Positions 16,833-24,491 of a DNA stretch of 34,220 nt are shown here, piece by piece. Each line of letters opens with the position of its first letter. The first letter of the stretch is position 1. The stretch spans positions 1 through 34,220 of the forward strand of contig NZ_JARANY010000027.1 of assembly GCF_029889885.1 (NCBI RefSeq), given 5' to 3'. The stretch comes from Chromohalobacter sp. 296-RDG (GTDB taxonomy: Bacteria; Pseudomonadota; Gammaproteobacteria; Pseudomonadales; Halomonadaceae). The notes beneath the pieces were generated by a model that did no database searches, was not told the origin of the DNA, and was given only the letters and a program-made list of their open reading frames with translations. The translations under genes were made by a program, and so were the position numbers.

Positions 16833-17696
16833 ATGACCGAGCGTCTCGACCAGGGCTGGTTCACTGAAGTGTTCGACAGCCACGGCAGTGCCTTCTCACT
16901 CATGATCACGGACAAGTTGCACGAGGTACAAAGCCCCTATCAGCATCTGGAAGTCTACGCCACCGAGACCTACGGTAATTTGATGGTACTCGACGGCTGC
17001 GTGATGCTCAGCACGCGCGACAACTTCCTCTATCACGAGATGATCGCGCATCCAGCGCTGTTCGCGCACACTGCGCCCAAACGCGTGGTGATCATCGGCG
17101 GCGGTGACTGTGGCACGTTGTGCGAGGTGCTCAAGCATCCGGGCGTCGAGGACGTCGTGCAGATCGACATCGACGAAGAGGTTACCCGGGCCTCGCAGCG
17201 TTACTTTCCCGAACTGACGGCGTCCAACGACGACCCGCGTGCCACGCTCAAGTTCGAGGATGGCGTCAAATGGGTGGAAAACGCGCCGGCAGGCAGCGTC
17301 GACGTCATGATTATCGACTCCACCGACCCCGTGGGCCCGGCGGAAGGACTTTTCGAGGCCGACTTCCTGGCGCGTTGTCACCGCCTGTTGGCCGACGGCG
17401 GTGTGCTGGTGCAGCAGAGTGAATCACCGCTTTATCACACGGGCTCGATCATTCGCGAGTTGCGTGCCGACATGCAGCGCGCCGGCTTCGATAGTGTTGC
17501 CACGCTGCCGTTTCCGCAGCCGGTCTATCCCTCGGGCTGGTGGAGTGTCACGCTGGCCGGCAAGAGTAACGACGTGACGCGCTTTCGCGAGACCGCTGCC
17601 GCTGCGGTGGAATTCCCGCTCGAGTACTACAGCGTCGAGACCCATCGTGGTGCATTGGCACTGCCGCCGTTCATGCGTCGTGCATTATCGGTGTGA
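16833..17696 (+). CDS. speE: Spermidine synthase (polyamine aminopropyltransferase)
   Basis: Transfers aminopropyl from decarboxylated SAM to putrescine. Start ATG 16833 (M-T-E-R-L-D-Q) with GAGGG upstream gives 287 aa, equal to E. coli SpeE (288). Visible motifs: LDGCVMLSTRDNFLYHEMI (substrate site; Y-H-E-M), IGGGDCGTLCEVLKH (binding of decarboxylated SAM), QIDIDEEV, and the catalytic/substrate motif DSTDPVGPAEGLF; the C-terminal segment has PVYPSGWWSVTLAGK. The glycine motif is D-C-G rather than the common D-G-G, a variant also seen in other gammaproteobacterial SpeE proteins to my knowledge. No speD is nearby. A 10-bp palindrome GTTGCGCAAC lies at 16760-16769. Confidence 0.95.
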   Translation: MTERLDQGWFTEVFDSHGSAFSLMITDKLHEVQSPYQHLEVYATETYGNLMVLDGCVMLSTRDNFLYHEMIAHPALFAHTAPKRVVIIGGGDCGTLCEVLKHPGVEDVVQIDIDEEVTRASQRYFPELTASNDDPRATLKFEDGVKWVENAPAGSVDVMIIDSTDPVGPAEGLFEADFLARCHRLLADGGVLVQQSESPLYHTGSIIRELRADMQRAGFDSVATLPFPQPVYPSGWWSVTLAGKSNDVTRFRETAAAAVEFPLEYYSVETHRGALALPPFMRRALSV

Positions 17697-17750
17697 TGTG
17701 CAACATGTGAAAAACGCTAAAGGCATGTGACTTAGGTATATTGGCTAGAT

Positions 17751-17766
17751 TGGCAGGCTCCTTGCT
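17751..17766 (+). promoter_or_regulatory. Sigma-54 promoter for aapJQMP
   Basis: TGGCAGGCTCCTTGCT against the consensus TGGCACGN4TTGCW: only one mismatch, with the required GG-N10-GC spacing. The predicted start near 17777 leaves a ~44-base leader before aapJ. No NtrC-type enhancer site was confidently recognised upstream. Confidence 0.8.
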
Positions 17767-17820
17767 AATGTTGAAAGTGGCTCTCGAACAAGCCATCACA
17801 ATAACGCAAGGAGCTTCTGC

Positions 17821-18849
17821 ATGCTGTACAACAACAAGTTCATGGTTGCCCTCCCCGCCGCACTACTGCTGGGAGGGCTGGCAACAGCCTCCCAAGCGGC
17901 GACGCTCGATGATGTAAAGGAACGTGGCTCCCTCAACTGCGGGGTGAACGTCGGGCTGGCGGGATTCTCGGCACCAGATGCCGATGGCAAGTGGCAAGGG
18001 CTCGATGTGGAAACCTGTCGCGGCATCGCCGCCGCTATCTTTGGCGATCCCGAGAAAGTCGAATTTACACCCTTGACCGCGAAGGAGCGTTTTACCGCGC
18101 TGCAGTCGGGGGAAATCGACGTGCTGTCGCGCAACACGACCTGGACGGCAACGCGTGACAACTCCCTCGGCCTGAACTTCACCACGACGACGTTTTACGA
18201 CGGTCAAGGCTTCATGGTGAACAAGGACCTGGGCATCGAAAGCCTGGAAGACCTTGATGGTGCTTCCATCTGTATCCAGTCCGGCACCACCCACGAATTG
18301 AACCTGGCCGATTACTTCCCCTCGCGCGATATCGATATCAATACCGTGACGTTCGACACGCCGGATCAGACCGCCCAAGGGTTTGCTCACGGGCGTTGCG
18401 ATGTGCTGACCTCCGATACCTCTCAGTTGAGTGCACTGCGTTTGCAGCTTCCCGAGCCGGATAGTGTCGAGATTCTCGAGACACTGATTTCCAAGGAGCC
18501 GCTGGGACCGGTGGTCCGCCAGGGCGACGATCAGTGGCTGGATATCGTGCAGTGGTCCATCTTCGCGATGGTCAACGCCGAAGAGATGGGCGTGAACAGC
18601 GACAACGTCGATGAAATGCGCGATAACCCGCCCAATCCCGGGGTGGCACGCCTGCTGGGTCAGGACGGCAACTATGGCGAGCAACTCGGCCTTTCCAACG
18701 ACTGGGCGTACAACATCATCAAGGAAGTCGGCAACTACGGAGAAGTCTTCTCTAGAACGGTAGGTGAGGATTCACCTCTGAAAATCCAGCGGGGTATGAA
18801 CGCCCTGTGGAACGAGGGTGGTATCCTCTACGCGCCGCCGGTCCGCTGA
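17821..18849 (+). CDS. aapJ: General L-amino acid ABC transporter, periplasmic binding protein
   Basis: Periplasmic solute-binding protein of the AapJ type, 342 aa. It has a Sec signal peptide (positively charged start, hydrophobic core at residues ~8-20, cleavage after S-Q-A-A near residue 27). The mature form begins T-L-D-D-V-K-E-R-G-S-L-N-C-G-V-N and shows the family segments GLDVETCRGIAAAIFGD, LTAKERFTALQSGEIDVLSRNTTWTATRD and FTTTTFYDGQGFMV; the Cys pair (about 40 and 63) is conserved in AapJ. AAGGAG precedes the ATG. First gene of the transporter, behind a sigma-54 promoter; a hairpin separates it from aapQ, which would let the binding protein be made in excess. Confidence 0.95.
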   Translation: MLYNNKFMVALPAALLLGGLATASQAATLDDVKERGSLNCGVNVGLAGFSAPDADGKWQGLDVETCRGIAAAIFGDPEKVEFTPLTAKERFTALQSGEIDVLSRNTTWTATRDNSLGLNFTTTTFYDGQGFMVNKDLGIESLEDLDGASICIQSGTTHELNLADYFPSRDIDINTVTFDTPDQTAQGFAHGRCDVLTSDTSQLSALRLQLPEPDSVEILETLISKEPLGPVVRQGDDQWLDIVQWSIFAMVNAEEMGVNSDNVDEMRDNPPNPGVARLLGQDGNYGEQLGLSNDWAYNIIKEVGNYGEVFSRTVGEDSPLKIQRGMNALWNEGGILYAPPVR

Positions 18850-18876
18850 TACGGTTTGTCAAGTACTCGATGATAG

Positions 18877-18899
18877 CACCCCGCATGACCTGCGGGGTG
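18877..18899 (+). terminator. Intercistronic hairpin between aapJ and aapQ
   Basis: CACCCCGCA-TGACC-TGCGGGGTG, a perfect 9-bp stem followed by TCTTCTTG. It is probably a partial terminator or an mRNA-stabilising stem that raises aapJ over the downstream genes. Confidence 0.75.
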
Positions 18900-18930
18900 T
18901 CTTCTTGTGTCAGCGTATTAGAGGATCGAC

Positions 18931-20109
18931 ATGTCGCGTTCTCCTTCCGGCGATCGGGTTGCGTTGTGGCGTAATCCGACGTTTCGTGCCTATGTACTAC
19001 AAGGTGTGTTATTAGCGGCGTTAGCGGCGTTAATTGGTTTTATCGTCGTCAATACGATGGCTAACCTCGAAGCAAGAGGAATCTCCACAGGGTTCGGTTT
19101 TCTCGATGAGCGCGCGGGCTTCTCCATTCCGCAGACGTTGATCGAGTATTCCGGCGACAGTACCTATGGGCGTACCTTTTTCGTTGGTTTGCTCAATACC
19201 TTGCTGGTCTCGGCCTTAGGTATCGTGATGGCGACGATCATTGGCTTCGCGGTGGGGATTGCCAGGCTGTCGTCGAACTGGTTGTTAGCGCGCCTAGCGA
19301 CTGCCTATGTGGAAATCTTTCGTAACATCCCTCTGCTGGTCCAGATCCTGTTCTGGTATTTCGCGGTGCTGCAGGCACTGCCCAGTCCTCGCCAAAGCCT
19401 CAGTCTGCTGGAAATCGTCTTTATCAACGTGCGCGGATTGGTCATTCCCGACCCGCAGCCCCTCAGCGGTTTCGCGGCAACGCCTTGGGCCTTGCTTGTG
19501 GGCATCGTGGCGGCGATTGCGCTGGGCATCTGCGCGAAGCGCCGCCAGGTTCGTACCGGCAAGGCCTTGCCGATCTATTGGCTGGGCGCGGGCTTGATCA
19601 TTGGCATGCCGCTATTGGTGTTCCTGCTCACGGGGGCGCCGCTCGAATGGTCCATTCCCGAGCTGACAGGCTTCAACTTCAGCGGTGGGGTGAGAGTCCT
19701 GCCCGAGCTGGTCGCTTTATGGTTGGCATTGTCGATTTATACCGCGTCCTTTATCGCCGAGATCGTGCGCTCGGGCATCCAGTCGGTCCCTGGGGGGCAG
19801 GTCGAGGCGGCCAATGCGCTGAGCCTGCCGGGCGGTATTACCTTGCGCAAGGTGGTGATTCCCCAGGCGATGCGCGTCATCGTGCCGCAACTGACGAGCC
19901 AGTATCTGAATCTCATCAAGAACTCTTCGTTGGCCACGGCGATTGGTTATCCCGACTTGGTGGCTGTCTTCTCGGGCACGACTCTCAATCAGACCGGGCA
20001 GGCCATCGAGATCGTGGCCATGACGATGGCCGTGTATCTGGTGATCAGCCTGGTGGTATCGGCACTGATGAATGTTTATAACGCGCGTACGTTGCTCAAG
20101 GAGCGTTGA
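18931..20109 (+). CDS. aapQ: General L-amino acid ABC transporter permease AapQ
   Basis: Inner-membrane permease, 392 aa, longer than typical His/Glu-type permeases, as expected for AapQ. About eight hydrophobic segments are visible; the first is residues ~24-45. The central loop holds the T-E/P-rich region between the two parts. The permease (EAA) motif that docks with the ATPase is PGGQVEAANALSLPGGITL (Glu292), followed by LRKVVIPQAMRVIVPQL and QYLNLIKNSSLA. A GAGG ribosome site precedes the ATG. It starts 82 bases after aapJ (after the hairpin) and its stop abuts the next gene. It pairs with AapM. Confidence 0.95.
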   Translation: MSRSPSGDRVALWRNPTFRAYVLQGVLLAALAALIGFIVVNTMANLEARGISTGFGFLDERAGFSIPQTLIEYSGDSTYGRTFFVGLLNTLLVSALGIVMATIIGFAVGIARLSSNWLLARLATAYVEIFRNIPLLVQILFWYFAVLQALPSPRQSLSLLEIVFINVRGLVIPDPQPLSGFAATPWALLVGIVAAIALGICAKRRQVRTGKALPIYWLGAGLIIGMPLLVFLLTGAPLEWSIPELTGFNFSGGVRVLPELVALWLALSIYTASFIAEIVRSGIQSVPGGQVEAANALSLPGGITLRKVVIPQAMRVIVPQLTSQYLNLIKNSSLATAIGYPDLVAVFSGTTLNQTGQAIEIVAMTMAVYLVISLVVSALMNVYNARTLLKER

Positions 20110-20110
20110 G

Positions 20111-21220
20111 ATGGCCGGTGAATCCATGCGTGATGTGATGATTGAAGCGCGGCGTCCACCGAATGCGCATCGGGGCGTCGTGAAGTGGCTACAGCGCAAC
20201 CTGTTTAACGGTCCCCTCAATAGCGTGGTATCGGTGATCACCATTAGCGTATTGCTATGGGCATTGTGGCCTTTAGTGCAATGGGCCTTGATACAGGCCG
20301 ACTGGCTTGGCGACTCGCGTCAGGCGTGCAGTGGCGAAGGCGCCTGCTGGGTATTCATCAGCGCACGGTTCGAGTCGATCATCTATGGCTTCTACCCTGA
20401 GGCCGCGCGCTGGCGGGTGGATATCGTCTTTGCGTTGATGGCAGGACTGCTTGCCTGGTTAGCGATTCCCAGGATTCCGGGCAAACGCTGGGCCGCGATC
20501 ATCGCAGTGATCGGCTTTCCGGTAGCGGCGTATGTCTTGCTTCTGGGTGGCCACTTCGGGCTAATGCACGTCTCGACCCGTAACTGGGGCGGGCTGATGC
20601 TGACCCTGACCGTGGCCACGATCGGTATCGTCGGCTCGTTACCGATCGGGATCGTGCTGGCCTTGGGGCGGCGTTCGAACATGCCGCTGGTCAGGGCCGT
20701 GAGCGTCGTCTTCATCGAGTTTTGGCGTGGCGTCCCCTTGATCACCGTGCTGTTCATGGCCTCGGTGATGCTACCGCTGTTTGTACCGACCGAAGTCGAG
20801 TTCGATAAGCTCCTGCGTGCTCTAGTGGGGATCATGCTGTTCTGGAGTGCCTACATGGCGGAAGTCATACGAGGCGGGCTACAGGCCATTCCCAGTGGGC
20901 AGGATGAAGCGGGTAAGGCGCTGGGGCTCGGGTACTGGCATCGCATGGGGCTGATCGTGTTGCCTCAGGCCTTGAAGCTGGTCATCCCGGGGATCGTCAA
21001 TACCTTCATTGCGCTGTTCAAGGATACCTCGTTGGTCTTGATCATCGGGCTGTTCGATCTGCTGGCGATCATCCGAGCGGGCCTGACCGATAGTGATTGG
21101 CTGGGCTTTGCCACTGAAGGGTACGTGTTTGCTGCCCTAGTGTTCTGGGTATTTTGTTTCAGTATGTCGCGTTATAGCCAGTACATCGAGAAGCGCCTAC
21201 AGACTGGCCACACGGACTGA
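20111..21220 (+). CDS. aapM: General L-amino acid ABC transporter permease AapM
   Basis: Second permease, 369 aa. Start ATG 20111 is one base after the aapQ stop, with AAGGAG (20098-20103) 7 bases upstream; the frame is open earlier, but those codons are inside aapQ. Membrane segments begin at ~39-60. The EAA loop is PSGQDEAGKALGLGYWHRM (Glu266) followed by IVLPQALKLVIPGIVN and FKDTSLVLIIGLFDLL. AapM partners AapQ; both have the long N-terminal extension of the family. Expression should be coupled to aapQ. Confidence 0.95.
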   Translation: MAGESMRDVMIEARRPPNAHRGVVKWLQRNLFNGPLNSVVSVITISVLLWALWPLVQWALIQADWLGDSRQACSGEGACWVFISARFESIIYGFYPEAARWRVDIVFALMAGLLAWLAIPRIPGKRWAAIIAVIGFPVAAYVLLLGGHFGLMHVSTRNWGGLMLTLTVATIGIVGSLPIGIVLALGRRSNMPLVRAVSVVFIEFWRGVPLITVLFMASVMLPLFVPTEVEFDKLLRALVGIMLFWSAYMAEVIRGGLQAIPSGQDEAGKALGLGYWHRMGLIVLPQALKLVIPGIVNTFIALFKDTSLVLIIGLFDLLAIIRAGLTDSDWLGFATEGYVFAALVFWVFCFSMSRYSQYIEKRLQTGHTD

Positions 21221-21265
21221 ATCATAACGACTAAACCAATAACGATAACGCCAAGGAACTGCATC

Positions 21266-22033
21266 ATGAGCCAAGCGACTGCTACCTCTCACGGCGAAAC
21301 GCCGATGATCGAGATGAAGGGTCTCAACAAGTGGTACGGCGATTTTCACGTGCTGCGCGATATCGACCTGACGGTAAAGCGCGGCGAGCGTATCGTCGTA
21401 TGCGGCCCCTCGGGGTCCGGCAAGTCGACGTTGATTCGCTGCATCAACCACCTCGAAAGCCATCAGCAAGGCGAGATCGTGGTCAATGGCATGTCCATGA
21501 CCCAAGACGTCAAGCGTATCGAACAGATTCGCCGTAACGTCGGCATGGTGTTTCAGCACTTCAACCTGTTTCCGCATCTCAGCGTGCTGGAGAACTGCTG
21601 CCTGTCGCAGACCTGGGTGCAGAAAAAGCCGCGAGCCGAAGCCGAAAAGACCGCGATGGAGTATCTGGAGCGCGTTCAGATCGCCGATCAGGCGTACAAG
21701 TACCCGGGGCAATTATCGGGCGGGCAACAGCAGCGCGTGGCGATTGCGCGGGCGCTGTGCATGCGCCCTGAGGTGATGCTGTTCGACGAGCCGACCTCTG
21801 CGCTTGACCCGGAAATGATCAAGGAAGTGCTCGATGTCATGATCGAACTGGCCCGCGAAGGCATGACCATGCTCTGCGTCACGCACGAGATGGGGTTTGC
21901 CAAGACTGTGGCTGATCGCGTCATCTTCATGGACCAGGGGCAGATCATCGAAGAGGCGCCGCCGGAGACGTTCTTCAATAATCCGCGCTCGGAACGCACC
22001 AAGCTGTTTCTCAGCCAGATTCTCGGCCACTAA
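21266..22033 (+). CDS. aapP: General L-amino acid ABC transporter ATP-binding protein
   Basis: ATPase of the transporter, 255 aa. Walker [10 protein letters not shown] is at residues 47-55; the Q-loop is in [18 protein letters not shown]; the signature [15 protein letters not shown] is near residue 152; Walker [15 protein letters not shown] and switch His in [14 protein letters not shown] follow. It matches the polar-amino-acid ATPase family closely. AAGGA precedes ATG 21266. It ends the aapJQMP operon and the opposing membrane-protein gene ends 22 bases later. Confidence 0.96.
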   Translation: MSQATATSHGETPMIEMKGLNKWYGDFHVLRDIDLTVKRGERIVVCGPSGSGKSTLIRCINHLESHQQGEIVVNGMSMTQDVKRIEQIRRNVGMVFQHFNLFPHLSVLENCCLSQTWVQKKPRAEAEKTAMEYLERVQIADQAYKYPGQLSGGQQQRVAIARALCMRPEVMLFDEPTSALDPEMIKEVLDVMIELAREGMTMLCVTHEMGFAKTVADRVIFMDQGQIIEEAPPETFFNNPRSERTKLFLSQILGH

Positions 22034-22055
22034 GCGGGAGCGAGATGGCTAAGAG

Positions 22056-22520
22056 CTAAAGGCTGGGTTCCTGACGTTGGGAGGGTGTGGTCGGCTGCCG
22101 TTTCGCGGTGGTTGACTGGCGGGGCTGCGTTACGCGCGCCTGGCCTACCACGCCTTCGTCCGGGTCGAGCGGCTTCGCCGTGCCGATCCAGGCCTGTTCT
22201 GGGTCGTGCATGGCCGGGCGCCGGTCGATGGCGCGCGTCATCACGTCGCCGGGGGCAAGACCATTTCGGCGTGCCTGCATGTGATGCGGCGCCATCCATA
22301 ACTCGGCGAACAGGCGCACCAACGCCATGGCGAGCAGCAGCGCGCCTCCGCCGAGTGCCAGCATCGGCCAGCTGGCCTGCCAAGATAACCCGTTTGCCGA
22401 CGGTGAATGGCGCCATAGCCACACGCTGCCGACCAACAGCAGGCCGATTTGCAGCATACAATGAGAAAAGATCAACGTCCGTCGCGGTAGTGGGCGGCGC
22501 ATCAAGATAAAGTCGCGCAT
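22056..22520 (-). CDS. Hypothetical two-helix membrane protein
   Basis: A 154-aa protein I do not recognise. The start at ATG 22520 has GGGAG 7 bases upstream. The N-terminus is basic (M-R-D-F-I-L-M-R-R-P-L-P-R-R), followed by hydrophobic segments at about residues 17-34 and 49-70 separated by a short loop. After that comes a hydrophilic, proline/glutamine/threonine-rich tail of some 75 residues with low complexity, which would face the cytoplasm if the positive-inside rule holds. An opposite-strand reading frame covers the same bases but has no ribosome site. It converges with aapP. Confidence 0.6.
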   Translation of the reverse strand: MRDFILMRRPLPRRTLIFSHCMLQIGLLLVGSVWLWRHSPSANGLSWQASWPMLALGGGALLLAMALVRLFAELWMAPHHMQARRNGLAPGDVMTRAIDRRPAMHDPEQAWIGTAKPLDPDEGVVGQARVTQPRQSTTAKRQPTTPSQRQEPSL

Positions 22521-22657
22521 GTCGCTCTCCCTGGCAGATCGCGCTCGTAGCCGGTGACTCCTGTCCAGCGACGCGATGTTAGCAGGTTTGCGCCAAGCAT
22601 GAACCTGTCGTTGCCATGCCACGCGGATGTCGCGGTGTGCCGACGCCTGCCGCGAGG

Positions 22658-22747
22658 TTGACAGAGATACGCTGTGTTTCGATGCTTGACGGGCCGCCAT
22701 TCGTGCGAAGAGGCGGCCGGATATCAACGGCGCAGGAGGCGCCGTTG
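22658..22747 (+). promoter_or_regulatory. Leader of the host-attachment gene with two tandem hairpins
   Basis: TTGACA at 22658-22663 could be a -35, but the -10 at the 17-base spacing (GATGCT) is poor. Downstream are two inverted repeats: GGCCGCC/GGCGGCC (22692-22718, 13-base loop) and CAACGGCGC/GCGCCGTTG (22725-22747, 5-base AGGAG loop). The second loop carries a Shine-Dalgarno-like AGGAG, but no start codon follows at suitable distance. No U-tract follows either stem. Confidence 0.45.
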
Positions 22748-22785
22748 CCCGGGATGCCGGTAACCCCCCGATCAAGGAGTCAGAC

Positions 22786-23220
22786 ATGGACAAACGCTAT
22801 ATCGTGACCGCCAATGCCTCGCGTGCGCGTGTCTTCGCGCATCAAGCCGGCGTGGTCCGTGAAGTCGATACGTTGATTCATCCCGAGGGCCGTTTGCATA
22901 CTGGCGATCTGCGTACGGGTGGAAAAGGAGGGGCCGACGATGTGGCATCGCATTCGCCACATCAGTCCGGCAACGACGATGCCACGATGGAAAAGCATGC
23001 CGCGTTCTTCGCCAAGGAAGTCGCCGACTATCTCCGCCAGGCGCGCACTCAAGGAAAAGCCGATGAGTTCATCATTGTCGCTGCGCCGCACTTCTTGGGT
23101 CTGATTCGTCAGAAGCTCGACAAGCCGACCCAGGCCTGCGTCATCCATACCTTGGACAAGGACCTCTCCGGCGCTAGCGAGGACGAACTGGCCGAGAAAT
23201 TTCGGCCGCCCCTAGGTTGA
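22786..23220 (+). CDS. Host-attachment family protein
   Basis: A 144-aa cytoplasmic protein of the family annotated 'protein required for attachment to host cells'. The N-terminus K-R-Y-I-V-T-A-N-A-S-R-A-R-V-F matches the nucleotide-like-binding first strand typical of the group; the middle is a variable charged loop (residues ~38-66); the C-terminal half has FIIVAAPHFLGLIRQKLD and the tail ending L-A-E-K-F-R-P-P-L-G. The family's true function is not settled, and it resembles the Rossmann-like peptide-release-factor (eRF1 domain-1-like) fold group. AAGGAG lies 7 bases before the ATG. A free-living halophile would not need a 'host attachment' role, so the name should not be taken literally. 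Confidence 0.8.
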   Translation: MDKRYIVTANASRARVFAHQAGVVREVDTLIHPEGRLHTGDLRTGGKGGADDVASHSPHQSGNDDATMEKHAAFFAKEVADYLRQARTQGKADEFIIVAAPHFLGLIRQKLDKPTQACVIHTLDKDLSGASEDELAEKFRPPLG

Positions 23221-23258
23221 TTCGAAGACTCGCACCAATATGAAGAATCATCGCGCTT

Positions 23259-23324
23259 AACGTTTTTCCATGAGTGCCGTTAATCAAGGGAGGCGTTCTT
23301 CAACGATAGGCACTCATTAACGTT
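23259..23324. repeat. Interrupted inverted repeats in 3' region of host-attachment gene
   Basis: Perfect 9-bp arms ATGAGTGCC (23270-23278) and GGCACTCAT (23309-23317) with a 30-base spacer. A second overlapping pairing is CGTTAAT (23278-23284) with ATTAACG (23316-23322). AACGTT flanks both sides (23259-23264, 23319-23324). It lies between the gene's stop and a terminator. Confidence 0.6.
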
Positions 23325-23373
23325 CACACCGCTTCGCATCCGGATCATGTCGGGCTATGTCGCTATGCCCACG

Positions 23374-23403
23374 GCCCATCGGCGTATGCCGGTGGGCTTT
23401 TTT
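23374..23403 (+). terminator. Intrinsic terminator after host-attachment gene
   Basis: GCCCATCGGC-GTAT-GCCGGTGGGC, a 10-bp stem with one G-T pair and a 4-base loop, followed by six T's (23398-23403). A textbook rho-independent terminator on the plus strand. Confidence 0.95.
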
Positions 23404-23406
23404 GAT

Positions 23407-24333
23407 TTAAGGCACGGCCGGTAGGTCGATGTCGTCGCTGCGTTGGACGCCGGCGGTCATCTCGCGGCATAGGCGCAGGAATTCGTGCATGGCGGTGGTC
23501 AGATATTTGTGCCGATGCCAGATGAAGGCGAACTGGCGCGTCAGGTCGAGTGCCGGCGTGGCGATGGGGACCAGACTGCCGCGCCGAAAGGCGTCGCGCA
23601 GGGCCAAGTGCGAGACACAGCCGATGCCAAGCCCCGATTCCACCGCGCGCTTGATGGCCTCGGTGTGCTCCAGCTCGAGCAGCACATTGAGCCGGCCACG
23701 TCGGTGGCGCATCGCTTGATCCAGCGTACGGCGCGTACCCGAGCCCTCCTCGCGCATGATCCAGTCCTCGCGCATCAGCGCTTCCAGATCCGCCTCACCG
23801 GCGCTGGCCAATGGGTGCCGTGGCGAGCAGAATACCGTGAGTTCGTCCTCGACCCAGGGTTGCATGACGATATCCTCGTGCTGACAGTCTCCCTCGATCA
23901 GACCGAGATCCAATTCGTGATGGGCGATGCGCTCTACGATGGAAGCCGTGTTGCGCACATGCAGGCGTACACGACTGCCCGGATGGTGACGCATGAAGTC
24001 GCTGATCAGCAGCGTCGCCAGATAGTTGCCGATAGTCAGCGTCGCGCCGACATCCAGTGAACCGATACCGCGCTGGCCCTTGAGTAGCTCCTCGATTTCC
24101 TCGCTGCGGTCGAGCAGTGCCACGGCCTTGGGCAACAACTGAAAGCCCAGCGCATTGAGTTTGAGCCGCTTGCCGATGCGATCGAGTAGCTGGCAGTCGA
24201 ACTGTCGCTCTAGCTCCGCGAGGGCGGTGCTGGTGGCTGACTGCGACATCGCCAGGCGCTGCGCCGCGCGGGATACGCTTTCATGCTGCGCGATGGCGAC
24301 GAAGACTTCGAGCTGGCGCAGGGTGTAACGCAT
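23407..24333 (-). CDS. finR: LysR-type regulator, FinR-like
   Basis: A 308-aa LysR-family protein. The winged helix-turn-helix is at the N-terminus: LRQLEVFVAIAQHESVSRAA followed by LAMSQSATSTALAELERQF (residues ~5-45). The co-inducer domain follows, with LTIGNYLATLLISDF, LIEGDC and VESGLGIGCVSHLALRD. It is divergent from the ferredoxin-NADP reductase gene, the arrangement of finR and fprA in Pseudomonas, where FinR activates fprA under redox stress. AGGAG lies 7 bases before the ATG. A LysR-type inverted repeat lies between the two genes. The FinR name rests on context and family, not on sequence comparison. Confidence 0.8.
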   Translation of the reverse strand: MRYTLRQLEVFVAIAQHESVSRAAQRLAMSQSATSTALAELERQFDCQLLDRIGKRLKLNALGFQLLPKAVALLDRSEEIEELLKGQRGIGSLDVGATLTIGNYLATLLISDFMRHHPGSRVRLHVRNTASIVERIAHHELDLGLIEGDCQHEDIVMQPWVEDELTVFCSPRHPLASAGEADLEALMREDWIMREEGSGTRRTLDQAMRHRRGRLNVLLELEHTEAIKRAVESGLGIGCVSHLALRDAFRRGSLVPIATPALDLTRQFAFIWHRHKYLTTAMHEFLRLCREMTAGVQRSDDIDLPAVP

Positions 24334-24365
24334 GACGATCTCCTGGCGGCCTTATTGGCCGTAAT

Positions 24366-24391
24366 ATATCGGTTGGGTAGATAACCGATAT
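24366..24391. promoter_or_regulatory. LysR-type inverted-repeat binding site for fpr
   Basis: Perfect 9-bp arms ATATCGGTT (24366-24374) and AACCGATAT (24383-24391) with an 8-base spacer. The site is centred about 62 bases upstream of the predicted fpr start point, the usual activator distance for LysR regulators. Confidence 0.7.
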
Positions 24392-24404
24392 TCATATAAT
24401 TCAT

Positions 24405-24434
24405 TTAACAGATATATTGGGTCAGTCTTATAAT
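24405..24434 (+). promoter_or_regulatory. fpr promoter
   Basis: -35 TTAACA (24405-24410), 18-base spacer, -10 TATAAT (24429-24434, exact). A second TATAAT lies at 24395-24400 with TTGGGT at 24373-24378 as a possible -35, which would overlap the inverted repeat. Confidence 0.75.
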
Positions 24435-24491
24435 TAGTGCAACTTCAATTTAAGCAAATAATGCTTTTCGGTTATAAGTTAAGGAGCAGTC

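Noticed and set aside
17863-18684. 273-aa minus-strand reading frame inside aapJ
   Set aside because: Shadow of aapJ; no recognisable domain.
22085-22510. 141-aa plus-strand frame opposite the two-helix membrane protein
   Set aside because: Arg/Ala/Pro-rich, no ribosome site; the minus-strand frame has clear helices and a GGGAG site.
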